DNA of 14,728 nt, taken from contig CAAFPY010000040.1 of the NCBI GenBank assembly GCA_900764955.1, positions 1 through 14,728 of the forward strand, read 5' to 3'. This DNA comes from an uncultured Collinsella sp. GTDB lineage: Bacteria > Actinomycetota > Coriobacteriia > Coriobacteriales > Coriobacteriaceae. Shown in pieces: positions 1 through 7,252 of the stretch; the first letter of the stretch is position 1, and every line of letters starts with the position of its first letter. The translations under genes were made by a program, and so were the position numbers. The notes beneath the pieces are model-generated. The model was not told where the DNA came from. It ran no database searches and saw only the letters and a program-made list of their open reading frames with translations.

Positions 1-111
1 CGCACGTACTCGGCCTCGCCGAAGAGGGCGGACGGCGGCCCGGAGTGGGGCGACAGGGCCGTGTGGGAGGAGCTCCACCATAGGGACCCGTACCCGTTCT
101 GGCTGGACTGA
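1..111 (+). CDS. C-terminal 36 codons of an unidentified protein (partial)
   Basis: The plus-strand frame starting at base 1 is open to a TGA at 109-111 and gives a 36-residue tail ending in HRDPYPFWLD. Nearly every codon (about 35 of 36) ends in G or C, which is what real genes in a GC-rich genome look like, and a hairpin terminator lies about 80 bases downstream. The start lies outside the window. The tail is rich in charged and aromatic residues, and I do not recognise a family. The neighbouring genes make a role in surface polysaccharide synthesis plausible, but that is context only. Confidence 0.55.
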   Translation, partial: RTYSASPKRADGGPEWGDRAVWEELHHRDPYPFWLD

Positions 112-193
112 ATGGAGGGTACGCGTGTTCTATCGGGACACACTTTTTGTCCTATAACCCTGAAATGCACTGTTGAGACTGGTGAAAAACTTT

Positions 194-234
194 GTGCCGG
201 ACCTCTTTGATAGAAGTAGGGTCCGGCACCTTTT
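194..234 (+). terminator. Hairpin terminator after the partial gene, possibly bidirectional
   Basis: A perfect 10-base inverted repeat (GTGCCGGACC at 194-203, GGTCCGGCAC at 220-229) encloses a 16-base loop and is followed by CTTTT. On the minus strand the hairpin is followed by AAAGTTTTT, so it could also stop transcription of the convergent gene at 281-2158. The loop is longer than usual. The rest of 112-280 holds nothing else I can identify. Confidence 0.6.
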
Positions 235-280
235 GAGTGGAAGCTAATAGGCAGCTTGGGATTTATTTATTACACAAACA

Positions 281-2158
281 CTAGCTTTGGATGTTCAAAT
301 ATGACTTCCAAAACTCTAGTCCAGTAACCTTTTTACGGCTTTGAGAGTATTGTTCGCGTAAATCGTCCTTAATGCGCTCATAGTGCTTCAAATCGGCTTT
401 ATATCGTTTTTTGATTGCATCGTATCTATTATTATCTCGAGTTCGAATCGCTCCCATTCGGTTGTACCAGTCAATTACGATGAGGTATTTTTTACCGCGA
501 ATCACACCTGCTGGATATGCCCACCCGAGAACGGGAATGACTGCATACCCATTCCCGTCACTAACAAAGTGACGTTGATTGTTGTCTGTTACAAAATCAG
601 ATACCCGCTGAAGAATCGTGCGAGGCTTGTCCGAATCAACGAGCTGCCGATCGATAGACCTAACATCAAAGTCAGACAGTCCTAGACGGTGCGCTTCTTC
701 CTCGAGACGGTCAAACGGAATTAGCGTCTCTTTGTTCCTGTTTGCGTCCATAAATGTCTTCTCGGCGATTCCGGGAGCACTGTAAAAATCGGGTCCTTTC
801 ATGAAGTCCTCGAAGGCGTCAAGGCATAGTTCGGCGTTTTCGTATCCAAACTTTTTTAGTTCGAGGCGAATGTTGTTGTGAAGCTCCGCCATAAAGTCAG
901 AATGGGGAGCGAACCCAGTAGTGTTTTGAGCAATGAGCGTGTTGCGTGTTGTCTGATAGCGTTCAACTGCTGCGTTGTAGCGCACATGGAATGACATGTG
1001 CCAGATACCAAGACCGTTCATCGTGATGAAGTGCGGTTTGCAGCGAACTCCATATTCTGCGTCATCGCAGCGAACAAAAATAGGCAATGGCAATCCATTG
1101 CTTTCTATGGTGTGAATAGGAATGCAACAGTACCACCATGCGGCGTAGCGTTGCCCAGACTCTCTGATTTCCTTGGATGCCCAATAGGTTTCATTGTAGA
1201 CAAGGTCTTCAAACCTAGTGAGACGTAAATTGGGTTTCGCAGGAGCAAATGCCCCTTTTGCTGTCATGTACCCAGTATCTTCCCACTGCTCATCGCCCGC
1301 TTCATAGTTGAGCATAGCTCCGCTAATGAACGCATCCCTATACTCATCGTTGAGTATCTTAAGGAGATTGTAGGTACGCTTTATGCTTTCGGTAGAGACG
1401 GCAACGTCATCATCCATGAGTAGGATGTGAGTTGCTTTCGGATTCTGCTCCATAGCAAGAATCATTCCGTATGTAAATCCGCCGGCACCACCAACATTAT
1501 TATTGGGGTAAATATGAATGCGGTCAGATGCCAGTTCATCAACATTGAGTGTCCGACCATTGTCAATAATGTACATATTAAAGTGATTGGAGATGTCATC
1601 GTCAAAAGAAAGAATTGTCTTTTCAACTAAGGCGATATTGTGCTTAATGAAGCTTTCTTTTTTAAATGTTGTCGTTGCCAAAACAAATTCGATGTCCCTT
1701 TGAGGGGCATCATGGTCAATAAGGTAATAGCAATTTCCAAGAGTCACTGGGCCTTCGGTCTCGATTTTGAATCCTGCTAGAACGGCGCAGTCTGGCGCCT
1801 GAATGGTAAGATCGTATTGAACGTAGTCGTCAGAAGGCGCAATGCTTGTCTTGCTTTCCTCAATGCAGATGGGATGAGAAGCGAAAGCATCGGCATAGGT
1901 TTGGATTATTGTTGCTCCCGATCCCTTCAGCTCCAAATGAAGGCGGAAGGCTTGGGCAGTTGTGTAGCGTTTAAGCTTCTCAATTGAAAGGGAGTTAAAG
2001 TAGGTGGTGAAGTCGAATGAGCCCTGCTCGGAGAGCGTCCATGCCTGCTCTTTTTTGTTGTAGATAACTGGTTCGGTTGATTTGCAGTACAGAGAAGGGT
2101 AACTCATCGAGCGTTCATTTTGCTCGAGAAGGATGTTTGCGAACATTAGCGTTGGCAT
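281..2158 (-). CDS. GlfT2-like galactofuranosyltransferase (GT2 family)
   Basis: This 625-residue protein matches the architecture of GlfT2-type enzymes, which move galactofuranose from UDP-galactofuranose onto a growing cell-surface galactan at the cytoplasmic face. The N-terminal part (about 1-155) should be a beta-rich domain. A GT-A domain follows with NNVGGAGGF (220-228), the metal-binding LLMDDD (246-251), an aromatic WWYCC segment (341-345), the catalytic-type CDDAEYG (364-370) and a GIWH histidine (H387). The region after about 400 is helical and charged. All family catalytic positions I can recall are present. The ATG at 2158 is preceded by AAAGGAGG five bases upstream. GC content is in the mid 40s by eye, well below the roughly 65% of the housekeeping genes, which suggests horizontal acquisition. 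No glf (UDP-galactopyranose mutase) is in view. The sugar and linkage are inferred from family only. Confidence 0.85.
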   Translation of the reverse strand: MPTLMFANILLEQNERSMSYPSLYCKSTEPVIYNKKEQAWTLSEQGSFDFTTYFNSLSIEKLKRYTTAQAFRLHLELKGSGATIIQTYADAFASHPICIEESKTSIAPSDDYVQYDLTIQAPDCAVLAGFKIETEGPVTLGNCYYLIDHDAPQRDIEFVLATTTFKKESFIKHNIALVEKTILSFDDDISNHFNMYIIDNGRTLNVDELASDRIHIYPNNNVGGAGGFTYGMILAMEQNPKATHILLMDDDVAVSTESIKRTYNLLKILNDEYRDAFISGAMLNYEAGDEQWEDTGYMTAKGAFAPAKPNLRLTRFEDLVYNETYWASKEIRESGQRYAAWWYCCIPIHTIESNGLPLPIFVRCDDAEYGVRCKPHFITMNGLGIWHMSFHVRYNAAVERYQTTRNTLIAQNTTGFAPHSDFMAELHNNIRLELKKFGYENAELCLDAFEDFMKGPDFYSAPGIAEKTFMDANRNKETLIPFDRLEEEAHRLGLSDFDVRSIDRQLVDSDKPRTILQRVSDFVTDNNQRHFVSDGNGYAVIPVLGWAYPAGVIRGKKYLIVIDWYNRMGAIRTRDNNRYDAIKKRYKADLKHYERIKDDLREQYSQSRKKVTGLEFWKSYLNIQS

Positions 2159-2327
2159 TGAGCCTCCTTTGTCGAAATGATTTTCTTATAATACGGCATG
2201 ATTCATCTATGGTTGATTCAACGTATATTAATCACCTGTTTGACAAGATACCGTTTATAGGGGAACGAGAAACCTCACAATAAGCTAAACTATATTTATT
2301 GCAAACGATGGAATTGAAGCGGAAGAA
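2159..2327. promoter_or_regulatory. AT-rich divergent intergenic region
   Basis: This 169-base spacer separates the divergent galactofuranosyltransferase and GT2 genes and should hold promoters for both. On the minus strand TATTAT (2188-2193) is a fair -10 but lacks a good -35 at normal spacing. On the plus strand TATATT (2291-2296) is a possible -10 with a weak -35, and an isolated TTGACA sits at 2240-2245 with no partner. No individual promoter is convincing. Confidence 0.35.
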
Positions 2328-3431
2328 ATGTCATCCCACAGCCAACAACTCGTTTCGGTCGTTATTCCGATTTACAACGCTCAGCAGTACCTTGATCAGT
2401 GCCTAATGAGCATCCGTGGCCAGACGCATGGGAATCTTGAGATCATCTGCATCAATGACGGCAGTACGGATAACTCTCTCGCCATAATGCGCCGACACGC
2501 CGAGGTGGACCCTCGCGTCCGTGTGATTGACAAGAAAAACGGTGGATATGGCGCGGCTTGCAACCGCGGTATTGAAGAGGCCAACGGTTCGTGGATTTCG
2601 ATCATCGAGCCGGATGATTGGATTGAGCCGGGGATGTACGCCGACATGCTTTCCTTTGCTTCTCAGTTTTCGCAGGAGATCGATGTCGTTAAAACCCCTT
2701 GGTGGAATATTAACGATTGGGACCGTTCTGAATCGGAGCAGTCCCGCACTGTCTGTCCCCTTATGTACAGGATGGACCGCTCCAACAGGCCTTTTAAACT
2801 CGAAGAACATCCTGTGCTCATCGAGCGTCATCCTGGGATTTGGTCTGCTATCTATCGAAAGGGCTTTCTTGATCAGAAGGGCATTCGCTTTCCTGAATAC
2901 CCGGGGGCCGGTTGGGCGGACAATCCGTTTCTCATAGATACGCTTTGCCAGGCTGAGTCGATTGTCTATCTTGACTCTCCGTATTACTGCTATCGCGCGG
3001 ATCTTCCCGGCTCCACCCGTAATCATGCGACCGAGGCTGCGGTTCGCTTGCCGTTTGACCGCTGGCTTGATATGGCGAACCGTCTCTCTGAGCTGGGAAT
3101 TGCTGATGAAGGCATTCTCGAATCCCACTATGTTCGGGGCTTCCTATATGTAAAGGGTGCGATTTTCGATGATGGTTGGGACAATCCGCTTGTTCAAGAG
3201 GGCATGAAACGGGTGTTTTCCGCTATGGATGAGCGCATCGTCTTGGAGAGTATCAAGGTGGGCTCCAAGCAGATACGGCTTTTCTGCGATGTTATGGGGA
3301 TCGACTACCAGCCAAAGCTGCGCTGGGCGAGGGCGCGCTATGCTTGCCGCGAGCAATGGCTCTTGTTGCGTGCTCTCGGTCCGCGAGGGGCTGCGAAGCG
3401 GGTGCATTTCAAGTTGACTGGCAAGCGGTAG
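2328..3431 (+). CDS. Family 2 glycosyltransferase (GT-A fold)
   Basis: This is a 367-residue cytoplasmic glycosyltransferase that probably adds one sugar to a surface polysaccharide or teichoic-acid-like polymer. The GT-A domain starts at once: VSVVIPIYNAQQYLDQCLMS (9-28), the nucleotide-binding INDGSTD (42-48), NGGYGAACNRGI (71-82) and EPDDW (94-98) in the place of the DxD motif. The C-terminal part (about 240-367) is helical with a basic end and no clear membrane segment. The ATG at 2328 is chosen because the conserved beta strand begins about eight residues later. The ribosome site is weak (GGAAG only two bases upstream). The gene diverges from the galactofuranosyltransferase and converges on the YfhO-like gene. 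Donor and acceptor cannot be deduced from the sequence. Confidence 0.88.
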   Translation: MSSHSQQLVSVVIPIYNAQQYLDQCLMSIRGQTHGNLEIICINDGSTDNSLAIMRRHAEVDPRVRVIDKKNGGYGAACNRGIEEANGSWISIIEPDDWIEPGMYADMLSFASQFSQEIDVVKTPWWNINDWDRSESEQSRTVCPLMYRMDRSNRPFKLEEHPVLIERHPGIWSAIYRKGFLDQKGIRFPEYPGAGWADNPFLIDTLCQAESIVYLDSPYYCYRADLPGSTRNHATEAAVRLPFDRWLDMANRLSELGIADEGILESHYVRGFLYVKGAIFDDGWDNPLVQEGMKRVFSAMDERIVLESIKVGSKQIRLFCDVMGIDYQPKLRWARARYACREQWLLLRALGPRGAAKRVHFKLTGKR

Positions 3432-3444
3432 GAGCGGCGCTTAG

Positions 3445-3490
3445 ATAATGAAAGACGGGCTCAGCATCCAACAATGGACGCTGGGCCCGT
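3445..3490 (-). terminator. Hairpin terminator of the GtrB/YfhO operon
   Basis: The arms at 3455-3469 and 3476-3490 pair over 15 positions with only wobble exceptions, around a 6-base loop. Read on the minus strand, the hairpin follows the YfhO-like stop at 3493 directly and is followed by a T-rich tail (TCTTTCATT). It may also help stop the convergent gene ending at 3431, although the plus-strand tail is not T-rich. Confidence 0.7.
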
Positions 3491-3492
3491 AC

Positions 3493-6063
3493 CTAATTCC
3501 TCTTTCTCCGAATCAGAGTGAGTGCTGCTATCGAAGCTGCTGCAACTCCGGATACGATGATCCCCACACCGAGTCCCGGCGACCTGTACGTCATCTCAAT
3601 CTCATGCTCGCCTGCGGGCACTTCAATCAAAGACATACCTCCGCCGTAGGCGGGGGAGAGCTCGACTGCCGTTCCGTCGACCGTGACCTTCCAGCCCTTG
3701 TCATACGGGATGGAGAGGAGGAGCCCCGTGGCCTCGCCCGCATGGTAGGTGCCGCTCACGTGCCCCTCTTCGAATGTGGTGGGGCTAAACTGCCCAGACC
3801 TCAGCTGCTCGATCCCGCGCTCGAACACATCCATGTTCAATGCGTATATAGCGCATGTAGTCTTGCTGGGCAGTTCTGTCATTTCAGCGCCGGGGATGAC
3901 GCTGATGGTATGGCTGGTACTTTGTGCCGACGGGCCTCCAAAGCTGCGCACGTTATGGGAGAAGCGCGTTCCCTCCATGGGGATGAGCTCGTCGTCGATG
4001 ATCATACTCACATATTCGGACCAGTCCGACTCCACACCAGTCTGAACATAGGCGTAGCCGATGCTATCGGCGGGCAGCTGCACGCGCCACGAAATTTGCT
4101 GGCCGTCGTTCTTTTCAACGGTTCCTTCGAGCTCGGTGTACAGTGGATCGTCAATCACGGTAACCTGTGCAAACAGGCTGTTTTGGCGCTTGAACGGATT
4201 GTCGCCTTCGGGCATCTGGCTGCTGATGTCCTGGGCATCGCAGGGGAGGCCGAGTGACAACGCATAGGGGTTGTAGAACAACGGTGAGACGGTGGGTGAG
4301 CTGGAAATGTCTATAGGCGCGGTGCCCTCTGGCTCGGTCCACGTGCCGATATAGCGGACGCCCAGGATGCTGTCCATGACAAGGTTGGGCGCGGTATATA
4401 CGCTGGAGAACTCGCCCTCGGAGCTGTAACCGAGCGTGTTGAGCAGCGCGACGGCCTTGGGGTTGTTCGCCGAGGAGTACGTCGAGAGCTGGTTGAAGCC
4501 GTGGGCGATTCCCTCGTTAAACGCGGCGCCCGACCTGTTGTACGTCTTGTCAACGCGATAGAAGGCCTCCGCGTCGAGCTTCTCAAGCTGTTGCAGTTGC
4601 GCGTCCACGGCGCTCACGTACGCATCGTGGGTTTCTTGCGGGTAGTTGATATAGAGCTGGTTCCAGCACACGTGCGCGTTGAGACCAAGGTCCATGACGA
4701 CAAATGCAATAGCGCCGAATGGGGCCAGTCTGCGGACTGTGGGGTTCAGCCGTTTGCGAGGCCTGTCGGACTCGTGCCACAGGGCGCAGTGCTTGCCTAG
4801 GTTGACGGGGCGGAGTTCGGTACGTCTCATCAAGAGGTACGCCGCCGCCCAGATTTCCAGGAAGCTCAGCAAGAACGCTATGCGGCAGTAGAACCCGGTG
4901 GGTTGACGGAACCCACACCACACGACCATGAGGACTCCGAGTACGGAGCTCACTACGAGGAATCCGGCAAAGAGCAGCGTCAGGCCGCGCAGCCTCTTGT
5001 CGATGCGCTTCTCAAGCAGCATCGCGAGTGCGAGGATTAGCGGAATGAGGCCGGTGTAGAACTGGGGAACATGATCGAGGTTCCACGCCCCCGGGAGGAA
5101 TCCGCGAATCAGCGCAGAGGGATACGTGTGGAAATGGCTGAAGGCTTTTGTGGCCCCTCCGCCCATCATGGCGAGGATGGTGGGGACAAACGTCCAAGCT
5201 GAGAGCCCGAGGCCCAAAAGAATCGCAGCGGTGAATCTGCCCGCCCTTCCCGCGATCCACTTTACGCTGGGTTTCTCGCCCTCATCAAACGCCATTGTCG
5301 CGAGTTCGAACAGCACGAACAAGCAGCAGAAGAGCAGTGTGATATACGCCATGTACCAGCAGACGATGACGTCGGCTGCAACCAGAAGGCTCAGGCTCAG
5401 GAATGTTCCCTTGTGAAGCAGCTGGTAGCAGCCCCACGCCATGAGCGGCAACAAGATGAGCGCGTCGAGCCACAGGGGGTTGCGAAGGTTGGTCGCGGTC
5501 CAGGTCGACCACGTGTAGCACAGCGCGAGTGCGAGCGCCCAGCTGCGCTGCAGAGAGAAGCGGCGCCGGAGGTACCAGGCCATTGTGGTGTTCATGCACG
5601 CGAGTTTGAGCGCGACGATCACGTAGATGGCGAGCGTGAGATGCGCCTCGTCGAACAACAGGATGATAAGGTTGAATGGGCTCGCGAGGTAGTAACTGTA
5701 CAGCCCCCAGGTGTTTGAGCCCATGCCCTGGGCGAACGAATAGAAGATATTCGCCTCGCCTGTGAGCACGCGCCTAAACCACGTGAAGAAGTCGATGTAC
5801 TGGTACTTGAGGTCCTCGGTGAGAAACGATTCGGGGCCGAAGGGGTAGACGCCACCCCAGGCCGAGATAGCGCACAGCATGACGATTGGCAGCGCTGCGC
5901 AAGCGACCCAGAAGATGAACGATCCAAGGCGGTTCGTCGGCACCGAAGCGCGGTTGCAGGTGCTTGGCGAAGTGCGGCGGGCATCCTGGCGCGAGACCCG
6001 AGCGCCCTCGTCGCCGTCGGTGTGGGAGGGTGCGCGGAAGGACGCCGTGGTGGAGCTATTCAT
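3493..6063 (-). CDS. YfhO-family multi-spanning membrane glycosyltransferase (GT-C type)
   Basis: This protein of about 856 residues belongs to the YfhO family. Its members are believed to take a sugar from a polyprenyl-phosphate donor on the outer face of the membrane and attach it to a surface polymer such as lipoteichoic acid. A basic, Ser/Thr-rich cytoplasmic leader (1-45) precedes TM1 (about 47-69). The family signature GGVYPFGPESF with LTEDLKYQY (70-89) follows, where D84 is the likely catalytic acid. Then come about a dozen hydrophobic segments, a large extracytoplasmic domain (roughly 450-825), and a last membrane helix ending in RRKRN. The length is normal for the family. I prefer the ATG at 6063; a TTG immediately before it (6066) would fit the AGGGAG ribosome site slightly better. 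The start overlaps the upstream GtrB-like gene by 8 bases, implying translational coupling. Confidence 0.88.
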   Translation of the reverse strand: MNSSTTASFRAPSHTDGDEGARVSRQDARRTSPSTCNRASVPTNRLGSFIFWVACAALPIVMLCAISAWGGVYPFGPESFLTEDLKYQYIDFFTWFRRVLTGEANIFYSFAQGMGSNTWGLYSYYLASPFNLIILLFDEAHLTLAIYVIVALKLACMNTTMAWYLRRRFSLQRSWALALALCYTWSTWTATNLRNPLWLDALILLPLMAWGCYQLLHKGTFLSLSLLVAADVIVCWYMAYITLLFCCLFVLFELATMAFDEGEKPSVKWIAGRAGRFTAAILLGLGLSAWTFVPTILAMMGGGATKAFSHFHTYPSALIRGFLPGAWNLDHVPQFYTGLIPLILALAMLLEKRIDKRLRGLTLLFAGFLVVSSVLGVLMVVWCGFRQPTGFYCRIAFLLSFLEIWAAAYLLMRRTELRPVNLGKHCALWHESDRPRKRLNPTVRRLAPFGAIAFVVMDLGLNAHVCWNQLYINYPQETHDAYVSAVDAQLQQLEKLDAEAFYRVDKTYNRSGAAFNEGIAHGFNQLSTYSSANNPKAVALLNTLGYSSEGEFSSVYTAPNLVMDSILGVRYIGTWTEPEGTAPIDISSSPTVSPLFYNPYALSLGLPCDAQDISSQMPEGDNPFKRQNSLFAQVTVIDDPLYTELEGTVEKNDGQQISWRVQLPADSIGYAYVQTGVESDWSEYVSMIIDDELIPMEGTRFSHNVRSFGGPSAQSTSHTISVIPGAEMTELPSKTTCAIYALNMDVFERGIEQLRSGQFSPTTFEEGHVSGTYHAGEATGLLLSIPYDKGWKVTVDGTAVELSPAYGGGMSLIEVPAGEHEIEMTYRSPGLGVGIIVSGVAAASIAALTLIRRKRN

Positions 6064-7021
6064 CAAGGTTGGACTCCCTCACGATATAGAGCGGCCTGTT
6101 CTTGGTTTCGAGATACGTTTTGGCAAGGTACTGCCCCATAATGCCGAGGCACAGCAGCTGTACGCCTCCGATGAAGATGATGATGGATGCCAAAGAGGGC
6201 CAGCCGCTCACGGGGTCGCCAAAGAGAAGAGCGCGCACCACGATGAAAAACAGCGCGAGGAACGCGACGATGCAAAAGAGCGTGCCCATAATCGAGGCGA
6301 TGGAAAGGGGTACGGTCGAGAATGCGACGATGCCGTCGATGGAATAGAGGAGCAGGGAGAAGAAGTTCCATTTGGTCTCGCCGGCCACGCGATTGACGTT
6401 GACGTACGGGAGCCATTTGGTTTTGAAGCCCACCCAGCCATAGATGCCTTTGGAAAAGCGGTTGTACTCGCTCATGGACAGAATCGCGTCGACCATGGGG
6501 CGCTTCATGAGGCGAAAGTCGCGCGCTCCGTCTACGATATCGGCTTTTGAGATTCTATTGATGATGCGGTAGAACATGCGCGCAAACCAGGAGCGGATGG
6601 GCGGCTCCCCCTCGCGGGTGGTTCTCCGCGTCGCGACGTTGTCGTAGTCTTCCTCCTGCAGGATTCGATACATTTCGGGCAAAAGCGATGGGGGGTCCTG
6701 CATGTCGGCGTCCATTGTCGCCACAAGGGCGCCCGTCGCATGCGAAAGGCCCGCATAGAGCGCCGCTTCCTTTCCGAAGTTTCGTGAGAAGGAGATCCAC
6801 TTGATGGATAGGGGTGAGCGATCCTGCTCCGCCAGGACCTTCATTACCGAGAGGGTCTCGTCATTTGAGCCGTCATCCACCAGCACAACTTCAAAAGAGA
6901 GAGGGGTTTGGGCGGCCATGCTTTCGGCGACGTGGGACAGCTCGTCAATGAAGAGCGGAAGGCTGTCCTGTTCGTTGAAGCAGGGGACAACGATTGAAAT
7001 GTCGGGCCGTGCGATGGGCAT
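6056..7021 (-). CDS. GtrB/CsbB-type polyprenyl-phosphate glycosyltransferase
   Basis: This 321-residue enzyme should transfer a sugar (glucose or N-acetylglucosamine in known relatives) from a nucleotide donor to undecaprenyl phosphate at the inner membrane face. Visible are ISIVVPCFNEQDSL (8-21), LVDDGSND (47-54), the metal-binding TMDADMQDPP (102-111), RDFRLMKRP (168-176), two C-terminal membrane helices (about 236-264 and 276-298) and the family tail NRPLYIVRE. Length and topology match the GtrB/CsbB/DPM1-like family. The ATG at 7021 has GGAG seven bases upstream. The gene is first in an operon with the YfhO-like gene, the same partnership as csbB-yfhO in Bacillus. No GtcA-like flippase is present in the window. 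Confidence 0.92.
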   Translation of the reverse strand: MPIARPDISIVVPCFNEQDSLPLFIDELSHVAESMAAQTPLSFEVVLVDDGSNDETLSVMKVLAEQDRSPLSIKWISFSRNFGKEAALYAGLSHATGALVATMDADMQDPPSLLPEMYRILQEEDYDNVATRRTTREGEPPIRSWFARMFYRIINRISKADIVDGARDFRLMKRPMVDAILSMSEYNRFSKGIYGWVGFKTKWLPYVNVNRVAGETKWNFFSLLLYSIDGIVAFSTVPLSIASIMGTLFCIVAFLALFFIVVRALLFGDPVSGWPSLASIIIFIGGVQLLCLGIMGQYLAKTYLETKNRPLYIVRESNLDE

Positions 7022-7063
7022 GCGAATACTCCAAAGCTAATATGTATGCAAATAAGTCTAATT

Positions 7064-7092
7064 AGTATAGCCCTGTTTTATGAGCTTCTCGA
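7064..7092 (-). promoter_or_regulatory. Candidate promoter of the GtrB/YfhO operon
   Basis: On the minus strand TCGAGA (7087-7092, 4 of 6 to TTGACA) is separated by 17 bases from TATACT (7064-7069, 5 of 6 to TATAAT). Transcription would start near 7057, about 36 bases before the GtrB-like ATG. Confidence 0.45.
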
Positions 7093-7142
7093 TATCCACC
7101 ATTTCACGGGGTCGTCCAGCCCATTCGTGGACATTAATCGAA

Positions 7143-7174
7143 TTGTCAAACCCTCGGAACCATTGGGCTAAAAT
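7143..7174 (+). promoter_or_regulatory. Weak candidate promoter of the DUF4012 gene
   Basis: TAAAAT (7169-7174) is 5 of 6 to a -10 box. The nearest good -35, TTGTCA (7143-7148), is 20 bases away, longer than ideal. It lies in the divergent spacer 7022-7252, about 80 bases before the ATG. Confidence 0.3.
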
Positions 7175-7252
7175 GGGAGCATATATGACCTAATTCATCC
7201 CATGCCAGTGCAAACGTACGAGCACAGCTATAGCCAACAGAGAGGACGATGA

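Noticed and set aside
2240..2245. Perfect TTGACA -35 box before the GT2 gene
   Set aside because: No -10-like hexamer is present 15-19 bases downstream, so it is not a promoter on its own.
3448..4257. Long plus-strand open frame (269 codons) antisense to the YfhO-like gene
   Set aside because: It overlaps the terminator hairpin and the clearly conserved YfhO-family protein, has no ribosome site, and its product shows no coherent domain. It is an antisense shadow.
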